NCBI RefSeq assembly: GCF_036670025.1
Contig: NZ_CP137640.1
Span: 3,754,001-3,818,000 of the forward strand
Length of the DNA: 64,000 bases
Direction: 5' to 3'
Source of the DNA: Bacillus_BD oryzisoli
Lineage (GTDB): Bacteria > Bacillota > Bacilli > Bacillales > Cytobacillaceae
Below the pieces are notes generated by a model. That model saw nothing but the letters and a program-made list of their open reading frames with translations. It did not search any database and was not told the DNA's origin. Below are positions 1-8,559 of this stretch, one piece after another. Made by a program: the position numbers and the translations under genes. Positions within the stretch are counted from its first letter, which is position 1. Each line of letters begins with the position of its first letter.

Positions 1-879
1 TTTGTTTAAATCTTTATTCCTTTTGTTATGCATGAAATGGCTTAATTGTTCAGAATAAACGTTACCCTTTTCCTCACAAATTCCCGCTGCTGCTAGAAGA
101 TCCAACGTTACGTCCTCAATTAGAACAGGTAATTGTGTATGTTGATAGAGGGCATTTGCTACTCCGTTCAAGTCATTCTCTTTTAGTAATTCTTCTACCA
201 TTTTTTGATGCACATCATACGCTTTACTTAAATTATCTCTTTCAATTTTAAGCTTTCTAAACGTATCGTTTAGCTCATCAATAATAGATTCTTCTTCATA
301 ATATTTTAATTCTAGTTCAATTTCTCCATTCCATTCTTCAACCGTACGGCAAAGAACCTGACAATGTTCATGGCCCATCGCTTGACATTTTACTTCTTTC
401 GCAATGACTTTTTTTCCGAGAATGGTAGTTAGGTAACCGCTCGCATAACCTGTCAATGTGTGGCAAACAGGTTCATTACTATAGCCGTACCTCTTTATAT
501 GCTCCTGTGCTTCATATGAATTTCTCCATATGGCTTCGTGATAAATGTTTCCTATATGAAAATTTGCTTCTGCTCTAAGATTGGGTGCTTCTTCAATATA
601 ACCGTGCAATGTATGCATTTTAGGACCAGCTAACAACATCTCACGTGGATCCTGCCAGGATAACTCCTTCACCTTTTCTGCATCATACGCTCCTGTATGC
701 CATCCATACCTTAGAAGAAACCCTTTTGTTCGTTCCAGTCCAATCGTTTCAAGAAGCTCATGCCGAAGCATTCCTATTGAAGCTGCTGGAATGGAAACCA
801 TTCTTTCCCGAGGATCCTTTTGATTAAATGGATTTGATTTTTTATAAAATTGTTCTAGCTTTAGTTCATCAGCTTTCAA
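1..879 (-). CDS. V4R/XylR-N sensor transcriptional regulator (3' end outside window)
   Basis: An open frame of 293 codons runs from a TTG start (CAA at 877-879, preceded by a GGTGGTGGG ribosome site) through the left edge without a stop, so the C-terminus is missing. It is a paralogue of the 620-residue regulator at 18331-20193. Both have a XylR-N-like segment (LRHELLETIGLERTKGFLLR) and then a V4R domain starting VCHTLTGYASGY. The V4R cysteine/glutamate spacing C-x22-E-x2-C-x7-C is intact; from memory it matches the zinc site of the phenol sensors DmpR and PoxR. A charged coil and the start of a PucR/CdaR-like middle domain follow. Inference: a phenol- or catechol-responsive regulator of module A just upstream of it. 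Whether its output domain is PucR-type HTH, as in the paralogue, cannot be seen. Confidence 0.85.
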   Translation of the reverse strand, partial: MKADELKLEQFYKKSNPFNQKDPRERMVSIPAASIGMLRHELLETIGLERTKGFLLRYGWHTGAYDAEKVKELSWQDPREMLLAGPKMHTLHGYIEEAPNLRAEANFHIGNIYHEAIWRNSYEAQEHIKRYGYSNEPVCHTLTGYASGYLTTILGKKVIAKEVKCQAMGHEHCQVLCRTVEEWNGEIELELKYYEEESIIDELNDTFRKLKIERDNLSKAYDVHQKMVEELLKENDLNGVANALYQHTQLPVLIEDVTLDLLAAAGICEEKGNVYSEQLSHFMHNKRNKDLNK

Positions 880-964
880 AATCCCACCACCAAGTAAAAA
901 GAATATATCTGCTTATCAAGCTGACAAAACCTTTGGCATCTAGAGCTAGAGCATTTTTCTCAAC

Positions 965-1273
965 TTAGCTGCTCATCTTTTCGTTTTGTCTAGATAGATC
1001 TAATTGTATCTGTATATTACCTTTTGGATATGTTTTACAAGCGAGTGAATAGTTACGTTCTCTTTCGTCATGAGGCAATACAGCTACTGAACTTGGCCCT
1101 CGTTCAAATTCGCCATTTTCAATCCGTATTTTACAAAGCCCGCAGCCACCGCCTTTACAGGCATAAGGGATTTTCACTCCATTCCTTTGTGCTCCATCAA
1201 GTACGCTTTCCGTTTCACTACTTATCCATTGAACATTAGCTTTATCGTTATCGGTTATTTTGATTGTATACAT
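965..1273 (-). CDS. 2Fe-2S plant-type ferredoxin, XylT-like
   Basis: This 102-residue protein has the plant-type [2Fe-2S] cysteine pattern C39-x4-C44-x2-C47 and C79, seen as YACKGGGCGLC followed later by LACKTYP. The length suits a free-standing ferredoxin. In pseudomonad meta-cleavage operons a ferredoxin of this type (XylT) re-reduces the active-site iron of catechol 2,3-dioxygenase after oxidative inactivation. A XylE-type dioxygenase lies three genes upstream on the same strand (3717-4637), so the same repair role is inferred. No dedicated ferredoxin reductase is visible nearby. It is probably the last structural gene of module A, 85 bp before the regulator at 1-879. Confidence 0.85.
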   Translation of the reverse strand: MYTIKITDNDKANVQWISSETESVLDGAQRNGVKIPYACKGGGCGLCKIRIENGEFERGPSSVAVLPHDERERNYSLACKTYPKGNIQIQLDLSRQNEKMSS

Positions 1274-1400
1274 GGGTATCCCTCCATCTATGTATCAATT
1301 CATCGAAAGGGATTCCTACTACTATCATAAGTCAATTGAATAAAAAATTCAAATATTCTCTATTTTTCGACTTAGATCCCCTTTTTTGTTAGCTATTCCT

Positions 1401-2249
1401 TTACATTTGCTTCAATTGAGCATTCTCTATCTCAAAACTTCTAATCCATTTTAATTTAATGGTCTGGTATTCTTGATGTTTAAATGAACCATCTAAAGAA
1501 AGTTTTATTTTATTGGCGTATACAAGTGCACTTCCTTGATAAATATGATCTCCCATATCCATCTCTATTTCATAGATACCATTTGATGGTAAGGTATAAT
1601 AGGGAAGGGTCGAAATATCCGCATAAAAACGTTTTCCTATTCGACTGCGATAATAGGAAACAACTTCTCCCCTTGTTTCATAATAATCCCCAAGATACGA
1701 GGCAATTTCATTCACCTTACCATTTGATAATAGATTCCTTATGGAAGTCGAACTGATTTTTTGACCTCTATAATCAAGTTTAGAAATGACGGTTACAAGA
1801 AATTTACCCTCACCGTCCGTGCTCATTGTTTTCATGTTTCCTTTTCCTTTTTGACCATACGTAAAATCAAAACCTGCGACAACATGTTTCACGCCAAGAC
1901 CTGTTACATAGGTATCAATAAATTCTTTTGGGGAAAGTTCGGCAAAGAATTGGTCAAATTTAATGACATAGACAATATCAACCCCAAGCTTCGAAAATCT
2001 ATTTAATTTGACTTCTAACGGAGTTAAATAATTCATCTTTTCCTTTCCACAGCTAAGAACTTCTTTTGGATGAGGGAAAAAGGTCATGACTGCCAGTTTA
2101 ACCTTTCTTTTTCTAGCTATCTTTTTAGCCTCTAAAATCACTTGCTGATGTGCCATATGAACTCCGTCAAAAAAACCCATTGCCATGACACAGGGCTCTG
2201 GCTTTGGTAAAAAAGATTCCGGACCATGGGTAAGATAGACAGTTTGCAA
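1401..2249 (-). CDS. RibF-like FAD synthetase (FMN adenylyltransferase) with degenerate kinase part
   Basis: This 282-residue protein has the nucleotidyltransferase fold of RibF. GFFDGVHMAHQ carries the HxxH-type nucleotide-binding motif, TFFPHP follows, and SSTSIRNLL is the conserved closing motif. RibF normally continues into a riboflavin kinase domain with a GFPTAN-type motif. Here the C-terminal ~100 residues keep only traces (LPSNGIYEI), and the PTAN motif is replaced by YADIS. I infer an FMN adenylyltransferase making FAD rather than a bifunctional RibF. A TTG start at 2249 has a GGGG ribosome site. It sits beside an FADH2-dependent hydroxylase, exactly as its paralogue at 14200-15027 does, suggesting dedicated FAD supply. 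The housekeeping ribF must lie elsewhere. Confidence 0.8.
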   Translation of the reverse strand: MQTVYLTHGPESFLPKPEPCVMAMGFFDGVHMAHQQVILEAKKIARKRKVKLAVMTFFPHPKEVLSCGKEKMNYLTPLEVKLNRFSKLGVDIVYVIKFDQFFAELSPKEFIDTYVTGLGVKHVVAGFDFTYGQKGKGNMKTMSTDGEGKFLVTVISKLDYRGQKISSTSIRNLLSNGKVNEIASYLGDYYETRGEVVSYYRSRIGKRFYADISTLPYYTLPSNGIYEIEMDMGDHIYQGSALVYANKIKLSLDGSFKHQEYQTIKLKWIRSFEIENAQLKQM

Positions 2250-2292
2250 ATCCTTCAGCCCCTTTTTACTGGAACAGTTATTTTACTTTGTT

Positions 2293-2332
2293 GATTCTTG
2301 GCTCATTTAAATACATATATGAGCCAAGAATC
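2293..2332. other. 14-bp perfect hairpin between hydroxylase A and FAD synthetase A
   Basis: GATTCTTGGCTCAT and its reverse complement are separated by 12 bases. On the minus strand no T-run follows, so it is not a clear terminator. It may attenuate or stabilise the transcript between the two genes. Confidence 0.5.
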
Positions 2333-2411
2333 TTTGTATCTATTCATCTATTTTCATTCATTTCATTGTTTACAAAGCGTTTATTTATTAATATTTAGGT
2401 GTGAAATTTAA

Positions 2412-3614
2412 TTACCAAGTCGGATGTGCCGGTCCGCCAAATTGCGTACTTCCGTATGAGCCCATCGCATCCTCCCAAAGCTGTGTTGGATGTGAAGCAA
2501 ATGCGATGACATCCCTTACAAATAACTCGACTGGGTCTCCTTTGAAGATAGAAGTTCCGCCTAGTGTTATAATCGCTTTCAAAGCCATTTCTGCAGCCAT
2601 TTTAGCAGCCTGTGATCGTATCGCAAACAATTCCATACGTTCTTCTTCAGTGGCAATGGTTCTTCCTTCCTCTTGGAATTGTTCAAGTACTTCAATATAA
2701 CGATTCATCAGACCCTCTACTTGACGACGTTGAATTTTCATTTCAGCGAGGACACGTTGACTGCCAGAACCGTTCTTCTCGTTCTTGCCTCCATTAAAGA
2801 CCCGAACACGTTTTTCGGTACGTTCTTGGAAAATTTCAATGATACGATCCATGGCACCTAATGACGTAGCAGGGAACGCTGCCAAGAACATCTGCATAAA
2901 TGGCATACGGTAAATAGGGTCTTGTGGATCATATTCTCCGCCCGCCGGTTTTCCGAGACCAAATATATCTTTCCCACGTAAGATGAGATGTTCAGGGATA
3001 TATGCACCTTCCACATGAACCCCATTACTTCCTGTACTGCGTAACCCGAGTGTATCCCAGTTTTCAATCAGTTTAAGGTTTGGATCTGAGGTTCTTAGTA
3101 CAGGCATAACATACTCAAGACCCTCTCCTAGATCAGCCATTGCACCTAGACCAATCCATTCACTCCATAAAACACCGCTGGCAAAGTTCCATTGACCGTA
3201 TAGGCGGTACCCATCTCCATCCTTTTCCATACGTCCAAGCGGCGCAAAAACATCCGCAATTAATTCATGTTTACCAAGAACGTCTTCTCTGCCTTTTGGA
3301 GGAAGATAACCAGGCCAAATATCATGTATCGCGAAAAAGTTTGTTAACCATGCTGCAGCCATACTATGACTTGCAACCTTTCTCACAATTTTTGTAAAAG
3401 GTTCTACACCGATAAATGTACCGCCATATTGTTCTGAACGCATTAATTTATTAATTCCGCCTTCAACAATCGCTTCCGCAACCTTTGGAGAAAAATGACC
3501 ATTTTTATCGGCCTCTAATGCTTCTGCCTCCGCAACTTGACCAATTCTTTCCGCTACTTCTAACCAGTGCTTCATATCTACCGTTTCTTTAGTTAATTGA
3601 TTTGTCATTGTCAT
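2412..3614 (-). CDS. FADH2-dependent aromatic hydroxylase, acyl-CoA-dehydrogenase fold (HsaA/HpaH-C2 type), module A
   Basis: This 400-residue protein belongs to the group D flavin monooxygenases, which share the acyl-CoA dehydrogenase fold: two-component phenol hydroxylases such as HsaA and the C2 component of p-hydroxyphenylacetate hydroxylase. Recognisable blocks are SQVAEA-type helices at the N-terminus, GYRLYGQWNFASGVLWSEW in the beta domain, SNGVHVEGAYIPE, and the C-terminal LGGTSIFKGDPVE...FVRD...HPTQLWEDA. Such enzymes use reduced flavin from a partner reductase to add a hydroxyl ortho to a phenol. No reductase sits in module A, so it probably shares the one at 15047-15529. It lies downstream of a catechol 2,3-dioxygenase and is about 45% similar by eye to the hydroxylase at 15613-16800. 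AGGAGGAATTTTAA precedes the ATG. Confidence 0.85.
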   Translation of the reverse strand: MTMTNQLTKETVDMKHWLEVAERIGQVAEAEALEADKNGHFSPKVAEAIVEGGINKLMRSEQYGGTFIGVEPFTKIVRKVASHSMAAAWLTNFFAIHDIWPGYLPPKGREDVLGKHELIADVFAPLGRMEKDGDGYRLYGQWNFASGVLWSEWIGLGAMADLGEGLEYVMPVLRTSDPNLKLIENWDTLGLRSTGSNGVHVEGAYIPEHLILRGKDIFGLGKPAGGEYDPQDPIYRMPFMQMFLAAFPATSLGAMDRIIEIFQERTEKRVRVFNGGKNEKNGSGSQRVLAEMKIQRRQVEGLMNRYIEVLEQFQEEGRTIATEEERMELFAIRSQAAKMAAEMALKAIITLGGTSIFKGDPVELFVRDVIAFASHPTQLWEDAMGSYGSTQFGGPAHPTW

Positions 3615-3716
3615 TTAAAATTCCTCCTCTATGGTATATGAAATATTTTTTCTAATCATCAAAGGGTAGTAAACGTTTTCAATTTTCTCCTATATTTATA
3701 GACTTTAAACAAACAA

Positions 3717-4637
3717 TTAAGTAAGCGCTTTAACAAAAGAGTCAATCATTTCTTTTCTATGATAGAAGATTCCATGTGCAATTTTATCCTCTGTCCAAGT
3801 AATGGTAGGAAAATCTGGATAGGTGATATATCCGCCGGAATAGGCTTCGTTTCGGTTTCCAGATGGATCAAAGAAATAAATAGTTTCTGCTCTTGTAATG
3901 GCATGACGAGTTGGTGTGACTTCAATCGGTACATCATATCTTGACAAAAGGTCAGCTGCCTTTAACACGTCGTACCAATGTTCAACCTTGAATGCGGCAT
4001 GGTGCAATTTAGCATCCGGCCCTTTAATAAAGGCAATATCATGAGCCTTTCCATTTTGAGCGTGCATAAAGCTTCCAACCATATCTTCGCCATCCAAAGT
4101 CATGATTTTTTCACTTTGGAATATCTCTAACGCTTCTGTGAAGAATCTCGTAACCGTTTTCACATCATCGCCAGTTAATAGAACATGATCCAAACGATGT
4201 GGAGCAATCCCTCTTACTTCATCCGGCCATGGATGTGGATTTAAAGTACCTGTCTTCTTTCCCGTTTGTTGAATGTCGTGATAAAGTTCCATTTGATGTC
4301 CTGTTGGCAGCGTCACGCGAATCGCTTCTCCTTCAGCTAGCCGTGTTCCTTTAGAAATACGTTTCGTTGTGCAGCCGAATTGCTCGATTTTTCTTTCGTA
4401 ATATTCAAGATCCGTTTCACTTCGCACTTTAAAACCAAAATGGTCAAGACCCGGTGAATCCGCTTCTTGCAGAACAAGGCTATGATGATCATATTCATCC
4501 CATGCCTTTAGATATGCTCTACCTTGGCTTCTTCCAACTACTTCTAATCCTATAATATTTGTATAATATTTTATTGATTCTTCAAGATCGAGAACTCTTA
4601 ATTCAGCTCTACCAATACGCATGATTGTCATGTTCAT
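3717..4637 (-). CDS. catechol 2,3-dioxygenase (type I extradiol, XylE-like)
   Basis: This 306-residue, two-module vicinal-oxygen-chelate protein has almost the same length as Pseudomonas XylE (307). The iron ligands fall where XylE has them: His151 (HRLDHVLL), His212/213 (KLHHAAF) and Glu264 (GNRNEAYSGG). The second-shell residues His199, His245 and Tyr254 are also present. The reaction is meta cleavage of catechol or alkylcatechols to 2-hydroxymuconic semialdehydes. It is the first gene of module A, followed by the hydroxylase and, later, a XylT-like ferredoxin that probably re-reduces its iron. A palindrome at 4736-4756 lies about 100 bp upstream as a possible operator. No hydratase, aldolase or tautomerase for the lower meta pathway is in the window. 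Confidence 0.92.
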   Translation of the reverse strand: MNMTIMRIGRAELRVLDLEESIKYYTNIIGLEVVGRSQGRAYLKAWDEYDHHSLVLQEADSPGLDHFGFKVRSETDLEYYERKIEQFGCTTKRISKGTRLAEGEAIRVTLPTGHQMELYHDIQQTGKKTGTLNPHPWPDEVRGIAPHRLDHVLLTGDDVKTVTRFFTEALEIFQSEKIMTLDGEDMVGSFMHAQNGKAHDIAFIKGPDAKLHHAAFKVEHWYDVLKAADLLSRYDVPIEVTPTRHAITRAETIYFFDPSGNRNEAYSGGYITYPDFPTITWTEDKIAHGIFYHRKEMIDSFVKALT

Positions 4638-4735
4638 CTACTCCTTATCTTGGTTCGTTATGTGTTTATTTTATAATTTTAAATTTTCAGAATATACACT
4701 TAATATAACTAATTTTCTGATAATTTATTGGTTTT

Positions 4736-4756
4736 TTTAGTATGTTTTATACTAAA
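4736..4756. promoter_or_regulatory. 8-bp inverted repeat upstream of catechol 2,3-dioxygenase
   Basis: TTTAGTAT-N5-ATACTAAA is a perfect inverted repeat about 100 bp upstream of the dioxygenase start. It lies in an AT-rich intergenic region with possible minus-strand -10 elements nearby. It is a candidate operator for one of the island's regulators. No sigma-54 -24/-12 motif is seen here. Confidence 0.4.
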
Positions 4757-4882
4757 TTTATTATTAAAGGAGATACTTTGAGCTTATTTTCAACTTTTTT
4801 TTGCACATCCCACTTTAATATCAACCTATCTTCACCCTCTTCGTAGCCTTATTCCAGGTTGAACCGCTCACTCTTTACAAAG

Positions 4883-4942
4883 AAAAAAACCTAATTAAGC
4901 AAGGCTTTTGTTACACCAAAGCCAATGCGTAATTAGGTTTTC
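4883..4942 (-). terminator. intrinsic terminator of the sigma-54 activator gene
   Basis: On the minus strand AAACCTAATTA pairs with TAATTAGGTTT, with an inner GGCTTT/AAAGCC stem, and a run of T follows. It lies 46 bp past the stop of the gene at 4989-6923. Confidence 0.8.
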
Positions 4943-4988
4943 CTGTCTGACAGAACAATCTATCAATAAAAACATCTCCGTGCCCTTT

Positions 4989-6923
4989 CTACGTTAGTTG
5001 GTACTTTTTCATTTTTTTATATAATGTCCCTCGAGAGATTCCCAGTTGTTGGGCTGTTTTGGATATATTATACCGATTCAAACTCAGGGCTTCTGCAATT
5101 TGGGCCTGCTCGTTTTCAATCGGGGATATTAAATGCCCTTGTGATTGTTCAATATTCTTATTCAATGATTCCCTTATGTAGTCTGGTAAGTGCCATGGAT
5201 GGATCTGGTTCTTGTCAGCGAAAACAACGGCATATTCCATTACATTTTTTAGTTCTCTAACATTTCCCGGCCAATTGTACGAACGCAATAGTTGAATCGT
5301 CTCCGGCATTAAGTCATAATCAATCAGGTCTTGGTTATCATTACTTAAAAAGTGCTCTGCTAACAGGACGATATCTTCCGGACGTTTCCTAAGTGGCTGA
5401 ACCTTTAATTCTACTACATTCAACCGGTAATAGAGATCTAAGCGGAATGTTCCTTCTTCTGTCATTTTCTTTAGATCTTGATTCGTTGCAGCAATGATTC
5501 GTACATTCACAGGACGAGGACGATATTCTCCGATACGGGTTACTTGTTTTTCTTGCAGCACCCTCAGCAGCATCGCCTGAATCGGAAGCGGCAGTTCAGC
5601 AATCTCGTCAAGAAACACTGTTCCGCCATCTGCTGCTTCAAAAAGACCCGCTTTCCCTTCCTTTACTCCACCTGTAAATGTACCAGGTGCATACCCAAAC
5701 AATTCGCTCGCCACAAGGTCATGTGCAAAGGTAGCACAGTTAACGGCTGCAAACGGTTTGTTTTTTCTCAGGCTATTTTCGTGTATGTATTGCGAAAGCA
5801 CTTCTTTTCCTGTCCCGCTCTCTCCAATCAAAAGCACAGACATATTACGGTTGGCAACCTTTTGTAATTTTTCCAGTAAAGCTAGCCATTTAGGAGAATT
5901 TCCTAGCACATGATGCTTGATTGTATCATTAACTTTGTTAGATGAAAGCCCACTATGATTCTTTACCGTTTGATTCATCGTTCGCGTTGGCTGCCGGCGT
6001 ATTTGGATAAGAGCACCAACGATCTGCTCACGAAAATACACGAGTTGTAGAAAGCCTTCTGATGAATCTGATGAAAAAGGCAATGGACGCTCATTAGGCA
6101 AGACCGAGGCAGAAGGTTTCAATATTGTTTGTTCTTGACTTGTTTGAAAGAAATGATGCCAATCAAATTGTCTTGTCCAATCCTGCCCCTTAATATAATC
6201 CGGATGATTGCTCCGAACAATCTGCCCGTCCAGATCAACTGCGATCAGAATATCATCAGAAGTCCGTAAATCTTTATCCAAATAAGAATTTTCGAGATAT
6301 AGTCTATGAATCTGCATTTGACTAAATACTTCCATCTCCAAACTTTTGGCTAGTGTTTCTGTTATTTCCAAAGCAGTGACTGGAAAATCCTCAGGAAAAC
6401 TAGTTAGGTCCAAGACACCGATAATGTTTCGGTTAGTTGGATGAAAAATCGGGACACCTGCACAGGAAATGACCTTCCAATTCTCACAAAAATGCTGCGC
6501 ATCCTGGATCACAACTGATTTACCGGCAGCAAGCGTCGTTCCAAATGCAGTCGTGCCGCATATATCCTCACTCCACACCCCGCCTGGAATCGCATTGAAG
6601 GTTTTAAGCAGCTCCATCAAGCCCTCCTTTGCATAGACACTAAGCAGTCTTGCTTCGTTATCTGCTAAAAGGAAGGAATAATTCGAGTTGGAAAATGATT
6701 TAATTTTTGGAATAAGCGTTTGAAAGGCATGGTAAAGCAGGCTGGATGTCTGTAATACTTGGGTTTCCGTTGAAGAAAGTACTTTAGGAGATTTGGTCAA
6801 ATGGAAATCTACATTATACGATAAACTACGATTCCAAGATTCAGCGATAACCAATGGAGTATCAGAATCTATTTGCCTGCGGGTGAGGAAATTCTCTCTA
6901 GCTAGAATCCGATTATTCTTCAT
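4989..6923 (-). CDS. sigma-54-dependent activator, AcoR type (GAF-PAS-AAA+-Fis)
   Basis: The ATG at 6923 is preferred (GGAGGGAG just upstream); a longer frame to 7058 would run into the preceding terminator. The 644-residue protein has a GAF-like region (~60-200, with GVWSEDICGTTAFGT typical of AcoR-type regulators), a PAS-like stretch (~225-310) and a sigma-54 interaction AAA+ domain. The AAA+ domain shows Walker A GESGTGKE (367-374), Walker B FLDE (437-440) and R-finger region YYRLNVVEL, and a Fis-type HTH (~600-642) ends the protein. The sigma-54 contact loop reads GTFTGG instead of GAFTGA; the key F-T-G is kept. It almost certainly activates the -24/-12 promoter at 9729-9744 by binding the repeats at 9866-9903, driving the adjacent alcohol and aldehyde dehydrogenase genes. 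Confidence 0.9.
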   Translation of the reverse strand: MKNNRILARENFLTRRQIDSDTPLVIAESWNRSLSYNVDFHLTKSPKVLSSTETQVLQTSSLLYHAFQTLIPKIKSFSNSNYSFLLADNEARLLSVYAKEGLMELLKTFNAIPGGVWSEDICGTTAFGTTLAAGKSVVIQDAQHFCENWKVISCAGVPIFHPTNRNIIGVLDLTSFPEDFPVTALEITETLAKSLEMEVFSQMQIHRLYLENSYLDKDLRTSDDILIAVDLDGQIVRSNHPDYIKGQDWTRQFDWHHFFQTSQEQTILKPSASVLPNERPLPFSSDSSEGFLQLVYFREQIVGALIQIRRQPTRTMNQTVKNHSGLSSNKVNDTIKHHVLGNSPKWLALLEKLQKVANRNMSVLLIGESGTGKEVLSQYIHENSLRKNKPFAAVNCATFAHDLVASELFGYAPGTFTGGVKEGKAGLFEAADGGTVFLDEIAELPLPIQAMLLRVLQEKQVTRIGEYRPRPVNVRIIAATNQDLKKMTEEGTFRLDLYYRLNVVELKVQPLRKRPEDIVLLAEHFLSNDNQDLIDYDLMPETIQLLRSYNWPGNVRELKNVMEYAVVFADKNQIHPWHLPDYIRESLNKNIEQSQGHLISPIENEQAQIAEALSLNRYNISKTAQQLGISRGTLYKKMKKYQLT

Positions 6924-7012
6924 GGCAATGCTCCCTCCAATTTCTTCTATTAAACTATTATAGCGTACAATTATTATTATCATCCACTTGTAAACCTGTC
7001 TGACATCATGAA

Positions 7013-7046
7013 AAAAAGAAAGTCCCTCGGTCAAACCAAGGGATTT
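7013..7046 (-). terminator. intrinsic terminator after the aldehyde dehydrogenase gene
   Basis: On the minus strand TCCCTTGGT pairs with ACCGAGGGA across a 3-base loop and is followed by CTTTCTTTTTTT. It separates the dehydrogenase operon from the sigma-54 activator gene. Confidence 0.8.
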
Positions 7047-7066
7047 TCTTCCTATCATACAGAGTC

Positions 7067-8536
7067 TTAGAACGGAAACGGACGGTTCTCCTTCTGTACA
7101 GATACCCAGCGTGTCGTCGTAAACTCCTCAAGAGACCAATGACCGCCATAACGGCCTAATCCAGAGGATTTTTCACCTCCAAATGGAACGTTTGACTCAC
7201 AGTTTACACTTTGGTCATTCACATGGATCATACCAGTGTGTATTTGTAATGCAACCTCCACACTATGTTCTAAATCACCTGTAAAAATGGAACCGCTTAA
7301 ACCATATTCACTTTCATTCGCGATTGCAATCGCATCTTCTTCACTTTCTGCTGGTATAATGGCAGCAACAGGTGCAAATTGCTCATTCCTTGCGATAGCC
7401 ATATCATTTGAAACATTTGTTAGAATGACAGGCTCCATTAATGTTCCTTTCACATTGCCACGTTGGATGCATATCGCTCCTTCACGGATGGAATCATCAA
7501 TCCATGCTTGAACTTTATCTATTTGTTTCTTAGAAATTAACGGTCCAACGAATACTTCAGGATCAGCAGGATTTCCCGATTTGATCATCTCCGTTTTTGC
7601 CTTAAATACTTTAACAAATTCATCATAAATATTCCGATGTACGATGATTCGATTCAATGCCATACAAATTTGGCCTTGATGTAGAAACTTTCCAAACACC
7701 GCCGCACTAGCTGCCTGATGGATATCAGCATCCTCAAGGACAATCATCACATTATTTCCACCGAGCTCTAATGCAACTTTTTTAAGGTTTTTTCCACATA
7801 ATTCACTGATATGTTTCCCAACTGATGTGGATCCAGTGAAGGAGATTACTTTTGGAATAGGATGCTCAACAAATGAATCCCCAACTTCCGAAATATCAGC
7901 AACGATAACATTAAAGAGACCCTTAGGAAGTCCTGCTTCTTCTAGTATGCTCGCAATGATAAGACCACCCGATATAAATGTTTGTAAATCAGGTTTAACC
8001 ACCACACCATTCCCGGCAGCTAAGGCCGGAGCTATAGCACGCATTGATAAATATAATGGAAAGTTAAATGGGCTAATCACACCCACTACTCCGACTGGCA
8101 AATGATACACACGGTTTTCTTTACCAGGGATTACAGATGAAACAACTTCCGTTTCCATTTGAAAGGGCAATCCTGCAAACTCATTTATATCAGCAATCGA
8201 AAAGTCCACTTCAGCGTTAGCTTTGGCAAAACTGCTTCCAGATTCTGTAACAAGAATCTGGACAATTTCATCTCTGCGATTTTCTAACACTTCTGCTGCT
8301 TTTTTCAAGATAGCTGAACGTTTTTCCGGACTTGTTTTTTGCCAGTCCTTCTGAACTTTTGCTGCTGATTGGTACGCAGCATCAATGTCCTCAACGGAAG
8401 CTAATTGAATTTTTACTAGCTCAGAGTGATCAAATGGATTTTGATTACTATTTACACTATGACTTTGCCCTTTTCTCCATTCTCCTCCAATATATTGGTT
8501 ACTCCATTGAGTAAATGTTGTAGTTATTGTTGTCAT
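7067..8536 (-). CDS. NAD(P)-dependent aromatic aldehyde dehydrogenase (benzaldehyde/XylC-like)
   Basis: This 489-residue ALDH has the general base Glu257 (LELGG), catalytic Cys291 (HQGQICM), the SPFNFP motif (~155-160) and the FTGSTSVG cofactor loop (~233-240). By overall look it falls with benzaldehyde/vanillin-type dehydrogenases rather than betaine-aldehyde enzymes. It starts 23 bp after the alcohol dehydrogenase gene with a good AGGAGGG site, so the two form one operon: alcohol to aldehyde to acid. This operon is transcribed from the sigma-54 promoter upstream of 9660. The exact aromatic or terpenoid substrate cannot be read from sequence. Confidence 0.87.
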   Translation of the reverse strand: MTTITTTFTQWSNQYIGGEWRKGQSHSVNSNQNPFDHSELVKIQLASVEDIDAAYQSAAKVQKDWQKTSPEKRSAILKKAAEVLENRRDEIVQILVTESGSSFAKANAEVDFSIADINEFAGLPFQMETEVVSSVIPGKENRVYHLPVGVVGVISPFNFPLYLSMRAIAPALAAGNGVVVKPDLQTFISGGLIIASILEEAGLPKGLFNVIVADISEVGDSFVEHPIPKVISFTGSTSVGKHISELCGKNLKKVALELGGNNVMIVLEDADIHQAASAAVFGKFLHQGQICMALNRIIVHRNIYDEFVKVFKAKTEMIKSGNPADPEVFVGPLISKKQIDKVQAWIDDSIREGAICIQRGNVKGTLMEPVILTNVSNDMAIARNEQFAPVAAIIPAESEEDAIAIANESEYGLSGSIFTGDLEHSVEVALQIHTGMIHVNDQSVNCESNVPFGGEKSSGLGRYGGHWSLEEFTTTRWVSVQKENRPFPF

Positions 8537-8559
8537 ATCTTACAATCCCTCCTAAGTTT

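Noticed and set aside
4989..7058. Longer start of the sigma-54 activator at 7058
   Set aside because: The extension would be translated from the preceding terminator region and has no ribosome site, while 6923 has GGAGGGAG.
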